From Thermodesulfovibrio sp. 3907-1M (GTDB taxonomy: Bacteria; Nitrospirota; Thermodesulfovibrionia; Thermodesulfovibrionales; Thermodesulfovibrionaceae): DNA of 64,000 nt. The stretch covers positions 1,592,486 to 1,656,485 of the forward strand of contig NZ_CP144373.1 of NCBI RefSeq assembly GCF_040450955.1, given 5' to 3'. Position 1 is the first letter of the stretch; the number at the start of each line of letters is the position of its first letter. The translations under genes and the position numbers were made by a program. The notes beneath the pieces are model-generated. The model did not search any database and was not told the origin of the DNA. It was given only the letters and a program-made list of their open reading frames with translations. Positions 53,350 to 62,701 of the stretch are shown piece by piece.

Positions 53350-54550
53350 GTCCGAATATAAATAAACTCATAAGTTTGTAGCCATCTTCTATGTGAAGAT
53401 CGGGAGAAGTAAGAATTTCCTCTGAAAATTTTTTATCTTTCTTTTCAATATGGTTGCTATCGTAAATTACAAATGGGACCGCTTCAGCAGTATGGGTTCT
53501 TACTTTTACTGGTGTTGGATGATCTGGAAGTAGGAGAATCCTAAACTCTTTGAAACGCTTTGGTGCTTCCTCAAGAATTCTCCTGATAACAATGCTGTCA
53601 ATATCTTCAATTGCTTTAATTTTCAGTTTGTAATCACCCTGATGTCCTGCTTCATCAGGCGCTTCTATGTGGACATATACAAAATCAACCCTTTCAAGTG
53701 CATTAAGTGCATATTCAGCCTTGCCTTCATAGTTTGTATCTATCCAGCCTGTTGCTCCGGGAACATTTATTATATGAAATCCTGCTAAAATTCCAAGCCC
53801 TTTTGTTAAATCCACTGCGGAAATAAGAGCACCTGAAATTCCGTATTTTTCCTGAAACTTTGGTAGCGTTGGAGTCCGTCCCTGCCCCCACAGCCATATA
53901 CTGTTTGCAGGTTTTTTGCCTTGAGATGCTCTTTTTTTATTCACAGGATGGTCTTTAAGAATATCCATTGACCTGAAAATAAGCTCTTTTAGCATTTGAG
54001 CACTTCTGCCTATAGGAAGATACATAGAGATTTCCTTTCCTGTAATGTCATGAGGGGGGCTACATTCTACGTCATCTGAACCATTTTTCCATAACATTAT
54101 ATGACGATAACTTACTCCAGGATAAAATCTCAAAGCATCACTTCCAAGTTTTTTATCTATCTCTTCAATAAGAATTTTTGCCTCTTCAGAAGATATGTGA
54201 CCGGCTGAGTAATCTTCCATGAAAATCCTTTTTTTATCTGAAAATTTCAGCGTAACAAGATTGCACCTGTATGCCACATCATTTTTTGATAGATTCAATC
54301 CCATGCTTACAGCTTCAAGTGGTGCTCTTCCTGTATAGTAAACTTTCGGGTCATAACCAAGAATGCTCAGGTTTGCCACATCACTTCCAGGAGGAAATGC
54401 CTCAGGAATATTTCTAACTGAGCCTGCAATGCCACATGAAGCAAGATAATCCATATTGGGAGTATTGGCAGCCTGTAAAGGAGTAAGTCCTCCCAGCTCA
54501 TCAAGGGGATAATCTGCTGCACCATCAGGAACAATGACAATGTATTTCAT
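53342..54550 (-). CDS. apgM: ApgM-type phosphoglycerate mutase, possible homoserine kinase substitute
   Basis: A 402-residue alkaline-phosphatase-superfamily protein of the archaeal cofactor-independent phosphoglycerate mutase group: [42 protein letters not shown], the metal site in [14 protein letters not shown] and [10 protein letters not shown]. Family members may be true mutases, but copies next to thrC have been proposed from comparative genomics to replace homoserine kinase. Here it overlaps thrC by 4 bases, which supports the second role. Sequence alone does not decide it. Confidence 0.85.
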   Translation of the reverse strand: MKYIVIVPDGAADYPLDELGGLTPLQAANTPNMDYLASCGIAGSVRNIPEAFPPGSDVANLSILGYDPKVYYTGRAPLEAVSMGLNLSKNDVAYRCNLVTLKFSDKKRIFMEDYSAGHISSEEAKILIEEIDKKLGSDALRFYPGVSYRHIMLWKNGSDDVECSPPHDITGKEISMYLPIGRSAQMLKELIFRSMDILKDHPVNKKRASQGKKPANSIWLWGQGRTPTLPKFQEKYGISGALISAVDLTKGLGILAGFHIINVPGATGWIDTNYEGKAEYALNALERVDFVYVHIEAPDEAGHQGDYKLKIKAIEDIDSIVIRRILEEAPKRFKEFRILLLPDHPTPVKVRTHTAEAVPFVIYDSNHIEKKDKKFSEEILTSPDLHIEDGYKLMSLFIFGHV

Positions 54551-55620
54551 AGAATCTTCTCCACAAAGGCTTTCACACTATCAAGGCTTGCAGGCAAAAC
54601 ATGAGGTTCATCAGCTACCTTAAAAACAGTATCAGGGTCTTTGAGTCCATTGCCTGTAAGTGTGCAAACTACACAGCTTCCTTTTTTAAAATATCCCTGA
54701 CTGTAAAGCTTTATAACTCCAGCAACCGAAGCTGCAGAAGCTGGCTCACAGAATATACCTTCATAGGATGCTATCATTTTGTAAGCTTTAAGGATTTCTT
54801 CATCTGTTACCATATCAATCGTTCCACCGGATTCATCTCTTGCCTTAACAGCAGTTTTCCAGCTTGCAGGATTTCCTATTCTTATTGCTGTTGCAATTGT
54901 TTCAGGCTTATCCACAGGATGCCCAAGAACAATCGGTGCTGCTCCTGCTGCCTGAAATCCGAGCATTCTTGGTAAACTATTTATTTTTCCCTTTTCCTTG
55001 TATTCTTTATAACCCTTCCAGTATGCTGAGATATTGCCCGCATTTCCCACAGGCAAAGCATGATAATCAGGAACTCTTCCAAGCTGATCACAGACTTCAA
55101 AGGCTGCTGATTTCTGTCCTTCAATTCTGTATGGATTAATTGAATTTACAAGTGTTATTGGATATTCATTAACTATTGCTCTAACTATGTTGAGAGCCTG
55201 GTCGAAATTACCCTTTATTTGAATGACCACTGCTCCATGAATCATTGCCTGAACAAGCTTTCCAGTGGCAATTTTACCTTCAGGAATAAGGACAATTGCC
55301 TTGATCCCAGCTCTTGCAGCATAGGCTGATGCAGAGGCAGAAGTGTTACCAGTAGAAGCACATATGACCGCTCTGGAGCCTTCCTCTAATGCTTTTGAAA
55401 TTGCAAGTGTCATTCCTCTGTCTTTAAAGGAGCCTGTTGGATTTGCTCCATCAAATTTAAAATAAAGCTCTATGTCCATATTTAATCTTTTCGTAAGATT
55501 ATTGACCTTTACAAGAGGAGTATTGCCTTCTAATAAAGTGACGACAGGAGTTTTTTCACTTACAGGGAAAAATTCAAAGTACTCTTTTATAATTCCTTTC
55601 CAAGGTGATTTTGTATTCAT
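54547..55620 (-). CDS. thrC: Threonine synthase
   Basis: A 357-residue PLP enzyme of the short bacterial ThrC class (like Bacillus). PLP lysine Lys66 in [11 protein letters not shown], phosphate loop [19 protein letters not shown], and [12 protein letters not shown]. It turns O-phosphohomoserine into threonine. It overlaps apgM by 4 bases and lies two bases after the NIL-domain gene. A second, divergent ThrC-like gene is 1.1 kb upstream in the same operon, so one copy may have another job. Confidence 0.95.
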   Translation of the reverse strand: MNTKSPWKGIIKEYFEFFPVSEKTPVVTLLEGNTPLVKVNNLTKRLNMDIELYFKFDGANPTGSFKDRGMTLAISKALEEGSRAVICASTGNTSASASAYAARAGIKAIVLIPEGKIATGKLVQAMIHGAVVIQIKGNFDQALNIVRAIVNEYPITLVNSINPYRIEGQKSAAFEVCDQLGRVPDYHALPVGNAGNISAYWKGYKEYKEKGKINSLPRMLGFQAAGAAPIVLGHPVDKPETIATAIRIGNPASWKTAVKARDESGGTIDMVTDEEILKAYKMIASYEGIFCEPASAASVAGVIKLYSQGYFKKGSCVVCTLTGNGLKDPDTVFKVADEPHVLPASLDSVKAFVEKIL

Positions 55621-55622
55621 GG

Positions 55623-55871
55623 CTATTCAATTATGTCTCCTTCTATTAATTCCACTACAACTCCCTGCTGTCTTAGGGAGTTAATACCTTCATTAAGATT
55701 TTCTTCAACTCCTTCAAGCTCCAGTATCATCTCTCCAAATGTATCAGTAACCCTTGCTCTGCGAATATTTGGCATAACATCGTATTTTTTTGCCATTCTG
55801 AAAAGCACCGGCTCTTTTATTAATTCCTGAGGGAAGGTGAGCCTTACCCTTAATTTTTTAATCTCACCCAT
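55623..55871 (-). CDS. NIL-domain small protein
   Basis: An 82-residue protein matching the NIL domain (ferredoxin-like fold) found at the C-terminus of the methionine importer ATPase MetN and in stand-alone or ferredoxin-linked forms in anaerobes: [22 protein letters not shown] and [10 protein letters not shown]. In MetN it binds methionine. Between a MoaD-like carrier and two ThrC-type genes it could be a methionine sensor or part of sulfur transfer for homocysteine synthesis. Its AGGAG site lies in the 14-base gap. Confidence 0.88.
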   Translation of the reverse strand: MGEIKKLRVRLTFPQELIKEPVLFRMAKKYDVMPNIRRARVTDTFGEMILELEGVEENLNEGINSLRQQGVVVELIEGDIIE

Positions 55872-55885
55872 AAAATCCTCCTTAC

Positions 55886-56161
55886 TTATTTGCCTCCTGC
55901 AATGGCAGGAACAATTGATACTTCATCACCGTCTTTAACCAGAGTTTCTTCTCCCTGAAGGAATCTCACATCTTCTTCGTTCAGATAAACATTTATAAAC
56001 CTTCTTATCTTACCATCCTGACACAACCTTTCTGCAAGCCCTGGATATTGTTTATCAAGAGCATTGATTATATCTATGATCTTTCCAGCTGGTGCTTCTA
56101 CCACATCTTTACCACCTGTTAATTTCTGAAGTGGTGTTGGTATTAAAACTTTTACTGCCAT
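55886..56161 (-). CDS. MoaD/ThiS-like sulfur carrier of the threonine operon
   Basis: A 91-residue ubiquitin-fold protein (VLIPTPLQKLTGGKDVVEAPAG, RFINVYLNEEDVRFLQGEETLVKDGDEVSIVPAIAGG). It resembles the CysO/ThiS/MoaD carriers whose C-terminal glycine becomes a thiocarboxylate. A single lysine follows the Gly-Gly, so a peptidase would have to expose it, as is known for other amino-acid sulfur carriers. It starts two bases after the ThrC-like gene, an arrangement like CysO-CysM. It probably supplies sulfide for homocysteine or cysteine synthesis. Confidence 0.88.
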   Translation of the reverse strand: MAVKVLIPTPLQKLTGGKDVVEAPAGKIIDIINALDKQYPGLAERLCQDGKIRRFINVYLNEEDVRFLQGEETLVKDGDEVSIVPAIAGGK

Positions 56162-56163
56162 TT

Positions 56164-57408
56164 TTACCTCCCCTTTTCATTAATTTTTTTCAAAGCTTCT
56201 TCAAATGAAGCAAGATTTGGTTTTATATTGTAAACTTCTGCTGTTCTTCCATTTAAAACCTCTGCTGTCTTAAGCCCGTTTCCTGTAATACAAAGCACTG
56301 TTGTGTCTTTTTTGTCAATTTTTCCTTCTTTCAACAGCTTGATGTAACAGGCTAAAGTAACTCCTCCTGCTGTCTCTGTAAAGATTCCTTCAGTTCTTGC
56401 AAGAAGCTTTATTGCTTCCACTATTTCTTCATCAGATACATCCTCCATGGCACCGCCACTTTCTTTTACAGCCTGCAAAGCGTAATATCCATCAGCAGGG
56501 TTTCCAATTGCAAGAGATTTTGCAACTGTGTTTGGCTTAACAGGTCTTATAACATCTGTACCCTGTTTAAAGGCTGTAGAAATCGGAGAACATCCAGTTG
56601 CCTGTGCACCATATATTTTTGTCTCAAGCTCCTTTAAAATACCAAGCTCCTTGAACTCCTTTAATGCCTTCCACACCTTTGTAAGAAGTGAGCCACTTGC
56701 ACAGGGAACAACAATGCTGTCTGGTGCTTTCCAGCCAAGCTGTTCAACTATCTCAAATCCTATTGTTTTTGAGCCTTCTGCATAAAATGGTCGGATGTTT
56801 ATGTTTACGAAAGCCCATCTGTATTTATTTGCTATTTCACTGCAAAGTCTGTTTACATCGTCATAATTGCCGTCAACGGCAACAAGATTTGGCTCATAAA
56901 CAATGGAAGCAACGATTTTACTCTGTTCAAGGGTAGCAGGAATAAATATGAATCTTTTAAATCCAGCTTTTGCACCGTGAGCTGAAACAGCATGAGCAAG
57001 ATTTCCTGTAGAAGCACAGGCAACTGTATCAAAACCAAACTCTTTTGCTTTTGTAAGCGCTACTGCAACAACTCTATCTTTAAATGAAAGGGTGGGATGG
57101 GCAACTGTATCATCTTTTATGTAAAGTTCTTTTACGCCAAGATATTTTGCAAGATTTTTAGCTTCAACCAGAGGTGTGAAACCGGAATTGAGTCCCACCT
57201 GTGGTTCACCGTCTATTGGTAAAAGCTCCTTGTATCGCCATAATGTTTTAGGTCTTTTTTCTATTGTTCTCCTTGAAAGAGCTTTCTTTATCTTTGCATA
57301 GTCATAGACTGCCTCAAGAGGACCAAAGCAGAATTCACAAACATATATGGGCTCTACAGGATACTCTCTTCCGCACTCTCTGCATTTAAGTCCTTTTACA
57401 TATTTCAT
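56164..57408 (-). CDS. Threonine synthase-like PLP enzyme with N-terminal zinc ribbon
   Basis: A 414-residue fold-type II PLP enzyme. The N-terminus carries a zinc ribbon (CRECGREYP, CEFC). The PLP lysine is Lys110 in HPTLSFKDRVV, where classical ThrC has [27 protein letters not shown] is the phosphate-site loop, and CITGNGLKTAE the C-terminal glycine loop. It could be threonine synthase proper, or, because a MoaD-like carrier and NIL protein follow at once, a sulfur-transfer enzyme acting on O-phosphohomoserine to form homocysteine. A TAGGAGGT site precedes the ATG. Confidence 0.9.
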   Translation of the reverse strand: MKYVKGLKCRECGREYPVEPIYVCEFCFGPLEAVYDYAKIKKALSRRTIEKRPKTLWRYKELLPIDGEPQVGLNSGFTPLVEAKNLAKYLGVKELYIKDDTVAHPTLSFKDRVVAVALTKAKEFGFDTVACASTGNLAHAVSAHGAKAGFKRFIFIPATLEQSKIVASIVYEPNLVAVDGNYDDVNRLCSEIANKYRWAFVNINIRPFYAEGSKTIGFEIVEQLGWKAPDSIVVPCASGSLLTKVWKALKEFKELGILKELETKIYGAQATGCSPISTAFKQGTDVIRPVKPNTVAKSLAIGNPADGYYALQAVKESGGAMEDVSDEEIVEAIKLLARTEGIFTETAGGVTLACYIKLLKEGKIDKKDTTVLCITGNGLKTAEVLNGRTAEVYNIKPNLASFEEALKKINEKGR

Positions 57409-57463
57409 TTCCCACCTCCTATTTCCATGAGTTAATTTTTTATTTTAACATTAATTTACTTAA

Positions 57464-57478
57464 ATTGCCGATAGGCAA
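57464..57478. promoter_or_regulatory. TATCGGCAAT box upstream of the ThrC-like operon
   Basis: On the minus strand the sequence reads TTGCC-TATC-GGCAA, then 17 bases to TAAAAT, upstream of the 57408 gene. It contains the recurring TATCGGCAAT 10-mer (57464-57473) and forms a small inverted repeat; it may be an operator or -35 region. Confidence 0.45.
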
Positions 57479-57493
57479 AATTACCTTTGTTTT

Positions 57494-57625
57494 TTAAACT
57501 TTGAATTGTCCATCAGGGCGGAGAATCGCCGAGTAGTGCTTGATTATGCCTTCAACCTGAATCAAGAGATTTCTCGTATCGCTTGAAATGGCAAAGTAAT
57601 TTACATTTTTATTGAACAATTTCAT
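57494..57625 (-). CDS. Candidate small protein (43 residues), unknown
   Basis: An ATG-initiated 43-codon ORF in the gap between the ThrC-like and dnaJ genes, starting MKLFNKNVNYFAISSDTR and ending SAILRPDGQFKV. The amino-acid mix is protein-like and the gap has no other gene. I do not recognise it. There is no clear Shine-Dalgarno sequence, but TAAAAT lies 10 bases before the ATG. It could also be the decayed end of a longer gene. Confidence 0.35.
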   Translation of the reverse strand: MKLFNKNVNYFAISSDTRNLLIQVEGIIKHYSAILRPDGQFKV

Positions 57626-57657
57626 TCAGCACATGATTTTATCGGCAATCTCAGGAT

Positions 57658-57688
57658 ATTGATATAAATTAACTCAATATGTTAAAAT
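57658..57688 (+). promoter_or_regulatory. dnaJ promoter with HAIR-like HspR operator
   Basis: ATTGATA-N7-ACTCAAT (57658-57678) matches the HspR box (CTTGAGT-N7-ACTCAAG) at 10 of 14 positions with the right 7-base spacing. It overlaps TTGATA (57659-57664) and TAAAAT (57683-57688), a possible promoter with 18-bp spacing. A TATCGGCAAT 10-mer lies just upstream (57640-57649). Confidence 0.5.
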
Positions 57689-57694
57689 GATTTT

Positions 57695-58762
57695 ATGGAA
57701 CGCAAGGATTACTATAAAATTCTCGGTGTAAGCAAGGATGCCACACAGGAAGAGATTAAGAAGGCTTATCGTAAGCTTGCAAGAAAGTATCATCCTGATT
57801 TAAATCCCGGAAATAAGGAGGCTGAGGAAAAGTTTAAGGAGATTAATGAGGCATATGCAGTTCTGAGTGATCCGCAGAAAAGGGCTGAGTATGACAGGGG
57901 CGAGAGCTTTGATTTTAAGGGCTTTGACTTTGGTGGCTTTGACTTTACAAAAGGCTTTGACCTCGGAGATATTTTTGGAGATATATTCGGTGAGACATTT
58001 ACTCAAACAAGAACTACTTATATAAAAGGCGAAGATATAGTTATTCCTGTTACATTAACCTTTGAAGAAGCCTATAAAGGCACTGTAAAGCCAGTTACCT
58101 ATCAGAGATACATTGAGTGTCAACTCTGTCATGGAAGTGGTGCTGATAAAGTGGATATATGCTCAAGATGTGGCGGAACAGGAAGAATTCAAACCTCAAG
58201 GGGATTTATGAGGGTAAGCCAGACCTGCCCCAATTGTGGTGGAACAGGAAGAACTTCAGCATCAAAGTGTAAAAACTGTGGTGGAACAGGAAGAATATTA
58301 ATCACGGAGACAGTAAAGGCAAAAATTCCAGCAGGAGTTGATAATGGTTCAACTGTAAAGGTTAAAGGATATGGAAATGCCGGTAGAGGCGGCGCACCTT
58401 ATGGTGATCTGATACTTGAGGTTAATGTTACTGCCCATCCTTTCTTCACCAGAAAAGGAGATGATATATACATTGAGCTTCCAGTAACATTTGTTGAAGC
58501 TGCATTAGGAGCTAAAGTTGATGTTCCGACAGCAGATGGCAGTACAGTCACAATGAAGATTCCAGAGGGAACACAGGGTGGACAGAAATTCAGAATTTCA
58601 GGGAAAGGATTTACTTCTCCTAAAGGAGGCAGAAAAGCAGACATGTATGTGGTTATAAAAATAGCAGTTCCCAGAGGATTAACAGCTTCTGAAAAGGAGG
58701 AAATAAGAAAAATTGAACGCCTTTATAGAGAAAACCCAAGAGAATTCATGTTGAGGAGGTAA
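57695..58762 (+). CDS. dnaJ: DnaJ-type co-chaperone
   Basis: A 355-residue type I Hsp40. J domain at 1-70 with the HPD tripeptide in KYHPDLNPG, a short Gly/Phe-rich linker ([16 protein letters not shown]), four zinc repeats ([32 protein letters not shown]), then substrate-binding barrels. It stimulates DnaK ATPase and holds unfolded protein. dnaK is not in the window. The ATG is 6 bases after TAAAAT with no ribosome site, suggesting a leaderless message. hspR follows two bases downstream. Confidence 0.95.
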   Translation: MERKDYYKILGVSKDATQEEIKKAYRKLARKYHPDLNPGNKEAEEKFKEINEAYAVLSDPQKRAEYDRGESFDFKGFDFGGFDFTKGFDLGDIFGDIFGETFTQTRTTYIKGEDIVIPVTLTFEEAYKGTVKPVTYQRYIECQLCHGSGADKVDICSRCGGTGRIQTSRGFMRVSQTCPNCGGTGRTSASKCKNCGGTGRILITETVKAKIPAGVDNGSTVKVKGYGNAGRGGAPYGDLILEVNVTAHPFFTRKGDDIYIELPVTFVEAALGAKVDVPTADGSTVTMKIPEGTQGGQKFRISGKGFTSPKGGRKADMYVVIKIAVPRGLTASEKEEIRKIERLYRENPREFMLRR

Positions 58763-58764
58763 GC

Positions 58765-59103
58765 ATGAGACAGGACGACAGGCTCTATATGATAAGCATG
58801 GTGTGCAGACTTCTCAATGTTCATCCTCAGACAGTGAGGCTTTATGAGAGGGAAGGTTTTATAAAACCAAAGAGAATTAAAAGACAGAGAGTTTATACTG
58901 ATGAAGACATTGAAAGACTTAACTTTGTAATAAAACTTACTAAGGAATTTGGAGTTAACAGGGCTGGAGTGGATATTATTCTCAGAATGCGGGAAAGAAT
59001 GCAGATTATGGAACAATTCATACAGGAATTACTTCGCTATGTTGATGAAGACATAAAAGAGCAGATTGAAAAGAGAATTAAAAAAATTTTTGAAGAAATT
59101 TAA
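58765..59103 (+). CDS. hspR: HspR-type MerR-family heat-shock repressor
   Basis: A 112-residue MerR-type regulator: [45 protein letters not shown] is the winged helix, followed by a coiled-coil dimerisation tail. The gene order dnaJ-hspR-clpB matches HspR systems, in which the repressor with DnaK binds HAIR boxes upstream of the heat-shock operon. A HAIR-like box sits before dnaJ. GAGGAGG precedes the start. Confidence 0.92.
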   Translation: MRQDDRLYMISMVCRLLNVHPQTVRLYEREGFIKPKRIKRQRVYTDEDIERLNFVIKLTKEFGVNRAGVDIILRMRERMQIMEQFIQELLRYVDEDIKEQIEKRIKKIFEEI

Positions 59104-59114
59104 GGAGGAAACCC

Positions 59115-61745
59115 ATGAGATTTGATAGATTTACCTATAAAACTCAAGAAGCGATAAGAGAGGCTCAGAGAATTGCCTCTCAGTATGGCAATCAGCAGAT
59201 AGACGTGGAGCATCTGGTTTATGCTCTAATTGAAGACAGTGAAGGGCTTGTTCCCCGTATTTTAAGGGAATGCGGAGCAGACTTAAACACAATAAAAGCA
59301 GATTTAAAAAAAGCCATTGATAGAATTCCAAAGGTTTATGGTTCTCAACCCCTGGAGCAGATTTATATTACTCCAAGACTGAATCAGCTTTTTGAGAAAG
59401 CTGAAGCAGAAGCTGAGCATCTTAAGGATGAATACATTAGTGTGGAACATCTTCTTATAGCTCTTTTTGATGTAGGTGGTCCTGCCCTTGATGCCATAAA
59501 GAAGCAGGCAGTTACACGGCAAAAAGTGCTTGATGCAATGAGAAAAATAAGGGGAGTTCATCAGGTAACTGACCCCAATCCAGAGGAAAAGTATCAGGCA
59601 TTGGTTAGATATGGTAAAAATCTTACAGAGTTAGCCCGCAAAGGCAAGCTTGATCCTGTTATTGGAAGGGATGAGGAGATAAGAAGAGTTATTCAGGTTT
59701 TAAGCAGAAGAACAAAGAACAATCCAGTGCTGATTGGAGACCCTGGTGTTGGTAAAACTGCAATAGTTGAAGGTCTTGCGCAGAGAATTGTGGCAGGCGA
59801 TGTTCCTGAATCTCTGAGAGACAAGGAACTGATAGCACTTGATATAGGCTCACTTCTTGCAGGTGCAAAATACCGTGGAGAGTTTGAGGAAAGACTTAAG
59901 GCAGTGCTTAAGGAGATTACCCAGTCAGAAGGAAGAATTATAACATTCATAGATGAGCTTCACACACTTGTAGGTGCAGGTGCGGCAGAGGGAGCTGTTG
60001 ATGCTGCAAATATGCTTAAGCCAGCTCTGGCAAGAGGAGAGCTAAGATGCATTGGTGCAACAACAGTTAATGAATACAGAAAATACATTGAAAAAGACCC
60101 TGCATTGGAAAGAAGATTTCAGCCTATTTTGGTTAAAGAGCCTTCAGTTGAGGATACAATATCAATTTTGAGAGGACTTAAAGAGAGATATGAAGTTCAT
60201 CATGGTGTAAAGATTAAGGATTCAGCACTGGTTGCTGCTGCAGTTCTTTCAGCAAGATACATAACAGACAGATACCTTCCAGATAAAGCAATTGACCTGA
60301 TTGATGAGGCTGCAGCAAAGCTCAGAATGGAGATTGACAGCATGCCAATTGAACTTGATGAGATTGAGAGAAAACTCCGTCAGCTTGAGATAGAAAGACA
60401 GGCATTGAGCAAAGAGCCAACTGAGGATGCAAAGGAGAAGATAGAAAAGATTTCTCAGGAGATAGAGCAACTGCTTACTAAAAAAGAGGAGTTAAGCAGG
60501 CAGTGGCAGGCTGAAAAGGAGATTATTTTAAAAATCAGAGAGATAAAGGCAGAGATTGAGCAGACCCGTATTGCTTCTGAGCAGGCAGAGCGTCAGGGAG
60601 ACCTTACACGAGCAGCAGAACTCAGGTATGGAAAACTCATTGAGCTACAGAAAGCCCTTGATGAGGCAAATGCACGGCTGAAGAAGATTCAGAAGACAAG
60701 ACAGATGCTTAAAGAGGAGGTTGATGAGGAAGACATTGCAGAGGTTGTTGCTAAATGGACAGGAATCCCTGTTAAAAAGCTGCTTGAGAGTGAAACCCAG
60801 AAGTTAATCAAAATGGAAGAGCGACTCCGTCAGAGAGTTGTTGGACAGGATGAGGCAATTATTGCTGTTTCAAATGCCATAAGAAGAGCAAGAGCAGGGC
60901 TTCAGGATCCCAATCGCCCGATTGGCTCGTTTATGTTTCTTGGTCCTACTGGTGTGGGTAAAACAGAGCTTGCAAAGGCTCTGGCAGAGTTTCTATTTGA
61001 TGATGAAAATGCAATGATTAGAATTGATATGTCAGAGTATCAGGAGCGTCATACAGTATCCCGTCTGATTGGTGCGCCTCCTGGATATGTTGGTTATGAG
61101 GAAGGTGGTCAGCTTACAGAGGCAGTAAGAAGACGTCCATACAGTGTTGTTCTTTTTGATGAAGTTGAAAAGGCTCATCAGGAAGTTTTTAACATACTGC
61201 TTCAGGTTCTTGATGATGGTCGTCTGACTGATGGGCATGGAAGAACCGTTGATTTCAGAAACACAATTATCATCATGACATCAAACATAGGGAGTGCCCA
61301 TATTCAGGAGTTTCTTGAGACTGCAGGCTCTGAGCACTGGCAGGATTTGAAAAAGGATTTAAAAACAAAAATTATGGATGACTTAAGAGCCTTCTTCAGA
61401 CCTGAGTTTCTCAACAGAATTGATGAGATAATCATATTCAATCCATTGAGCAGAGAAGTGATGAAAGAGATCATAGAAATTCAGATTAAGAGAATAAAGC
61501 AGTATCTCAAGCAGAGAAAGATTGATATTACTCTTACAGAAAAGGCAAAAGAATACATTGCAAGAATTGGCTATGATCCTGTATATGGAGCAAGACCTCT
61601 AAGAAGGGTATTGCAGAAAGAGATACTTGATCCACTGGCAGTAAAACTTATTGAAGGAGCATTCAGAGAGGGAGATGTTGTGGAAGTGGATTTCAAAGAT
61701 GGTAAAATTATATTTGATAAAGTTGTTTTGGCAGAAGCAGCCTAA
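59115..61745 (+). CDS. clpB: ATP-dependent disaggregase ClpB
   Basis: An 876-residue Hsp100 chaperone. N domain (1-150), AAA-1 with [13 protein letters not shown] and Walker [11 protein letters not shown], a long middle coiled coil (about 410-530) that marks ClpB rather than ClpA, AAA-2 with [14 protein letters not shown] and [10 protein letters not shown], and the C-terminal domain. With DnaK/DnaJ it solubilises aggregated protein after heat stress. TAAGGAGG precedes the ATG, 11 bases after hspR. Confidence 0.98.
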   Translation: MRFDRFTYKTQEAIREAQRIASQYGNQQIDVEHLVYALIEDSEGLVPRILRECGADLNTIKADLKKAIDRIPKVYGSQPLEQIYITPRLNQLFEKAEAEAEHLKDEYISVEHLLIALFDVGGPALDAIKKQAVTRQKVLDAMRKIRGVHQVTDPNPEEKYQALVRYGKNLTELARKGKLDPVIGRDEEIRRVIQVLSRRTKNNPVLIGDPGVGKTAIVEGLAQRIVAGDVPESLRDKELIALDIGSLLAGAKYRGEFEERLKAVLKEITQSEGRIITFIDELHTLVGAGAAEGAVDAANMLKPALARGELRCIGATTVNEYRKYIEKDPALERRFQPILVKEPSVEDTISILRGLKERYEVHHGVKIKDSALVAAAVLSARYITDRYLPDKAIDLIDEAAAKLRMEIDSMPIELDEIERKLRQLEIERQALSKEPTEDAKEKIEKISQEIEQLLTKKEELSRQWQAEKEIILKIREIKAEIEQTRIASEQAERQGDLTRAAELRYGKLIELQKALDEANARLKKIQKTRQMLKEEVDEEDIAEVVAKWTGIPVKKLLESETQKLIKMEERLRQRVVGQDEAIIAVSNAIRRARAGLQDPNRPIGSFMFLGPTGVGKTELAKALAEFLFDDENAMIRIDMSEYQERHTVSRLIGAPPGYVGYEEGGQLTEAVRRRPYSVVLFDEVEKAHQEVFNILLQVLDDGRLTDGHGRTVDFRNTIIIMTSNIGSAHIQEFLETAGSEHWQDLKKDLKTKIMDDLRAFFRPEFLNRIDEIIIFNPLSREVMKEIIEIQIKRIKQYLKQRKIDITLTEKAKEYIARIGYDPVYGARPLRRVLQKEILDPLAVKLIEGAFREGDVVEVDFKDGKIIFDKVVLAEAA

Positions 61746-61762
61746 AAATTAGGAGGTGTAAA

Positions 61763-62212
61763 ATGGCTATTGTAAAATGGAGTCCTTTAAAAGAGATTGA
61801 GGAGATAAGAAAGGAAATGGACAGGCTTTTTGAAGAGTTTCTCTCACCTGTTCGGAGGAAAAGGGCTGTTAGCAGTGAGGGAATTATTTCTCCCAATGTG
61901 GATATTTTTGAGAGAGGAAATGAGCTGGTTATTCAGGTAGAAATTCCAGGGGTTGACAAACAGGATATAGATTTAACAATTACTGATGATAGACTCATAA
62001 TCAAAGGAGAAATTAAAAAACCTGAAGGTGTTTCTGAAGAAGACTATATTTTGAATGAAAGAAGCTATGGTCCTTTTTCAAGAACTATCAATTTGCCAGC
62101 AGATGTTGATAAATCTTCTGTCAAGGCAAATCTAAATAATGGCTTACTTGAGATAGTTATTTTAAGAAAAGAGGAAGCAAAGCCAAGAGAGATAAAGATT
62201 CCACTGGAGTGA
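61763..62212 (+). CDS. Hsp20/alpha-crystallin small heat-shock protein
   Basis: A 149-residue small heat-shock protein. An amphipathic N-terminal helix (KEIEEIRKEMDRLFEEFLSP) is followed by the alpha-crystallin domain (PNVDIFERGNELVIQVEIPG, through FSRTINLPADVDKSSVKANLNNGLLEI). It ends IKIPLE, with an IxI-type motif that docks in the oligomer. It binds unfolding proteins without ATP. TAGGAGGT precedes the ATG. Last gene of the dnaJ-hspR-clpB-hsp20 cluster. Confidence 0.95.
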   Translation: MAIVKWSPLKEIEEIRKEMDRLFEEFLSPVRRKRAVSSEGIISPNVDIFERGNELVIQVEIPGVDKQDIDLTITDDRLIIKGEIKKPEGVSEEDYILNERSYGPFSRTINLPADVDKSSVKANLNNGLLEIVILRKEEAKPREIKIPLE

Positions 62213-62220
62213 ATTTAAAT

Positions 62221-62286
62221 ATATTCATAACTGTCCTGAGCTTGCTCACTGGCAGGCTCAGGATTTCGTTCTTTGATTATGAATAT
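62221..62286. repeat. Nested inverted repeat after hsp20 (possible terminator or small mobile remnant)
   Basis: Outer perfect 10-bp arms ATATTCATAA (62221-62230) and TTATGAATAT (62277-62286) enclose an inner 7-bp stem CCTGAGC/GCTCAGG (62235-62241 with 62256-62262) followed by a short T-rich run. The inner stem could terminate the heat-shock operon. The outer arms are more than a terminator needs. Confidence 0.65.
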
Positions 62287-62365
62287 AGGAATTTCAAGAT
62301 TGACAAAATAATAAAGAAAAATTTATTTTAAAAAAGTTGTTTACAAAATTTTTGTGGAGGTAAAA

Positions 62366-62698
62366 ATGGCTGAAGGTATTTTAGAACTTACAAGTGCTAA
62401 ATGGGAAACAGAAGTTTTAAACTCAAAAGGTATAATAATGGTAGATTTCTGGGCACCATGGTGTGGTCCCTGCAGAATAATTGCACCAACAATAGAGGAA
62501 CTTGCCAAAGAATATGAAGGAAAAATCAAAGTAGGAAAACTTAATACAGATGAAAATCCAGATATTGCAACACGCTATGGAATTATGGGCATTCCCACAA
62601 TAATGTTTTTCAAAGATGGTCAAAGGGTTGACCAGATCGTTGGAGTTGTTCCAAAATCCATATTAAAAAGCAAACTGGATAGCCTTCTTAACAGTTGA
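62366..62698 (+). CDS. trxA: Thioredoxin
   Basis: A 110-residue cytoplasmic thioredoxin with the active site FWAPWCGPCR and the cis-proline loop GIMGIPTIMFFKDG. It reduces protein disulfides. The frame is open from a GTG at 62354, but the ATG at 62366 follows GTGGAGGT at good spacing and matches family length. The TlpA-like gene follows three bases later. Confidence 0.96.
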   Translation: MAEGILELTSAKWETEVLNSKGIIMVDFWAPWCGPCRIIAPTIEELAKEYEGKIKVGKLNTDENPDIATRYGIMGIPTIMFFKDGQRVDQIVGVVPKSILKSKLDSLLNS

Positions 62699-62701
62699 TC
62701 T

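Noticed and set aside
57464-57480. Terminator for the small ORF or the ThrC operon
   Set aside because: The TTGCC/GGCAA stem is only 5 bp and lacks a T run on either strand; it reads better as an operator or -35 region.
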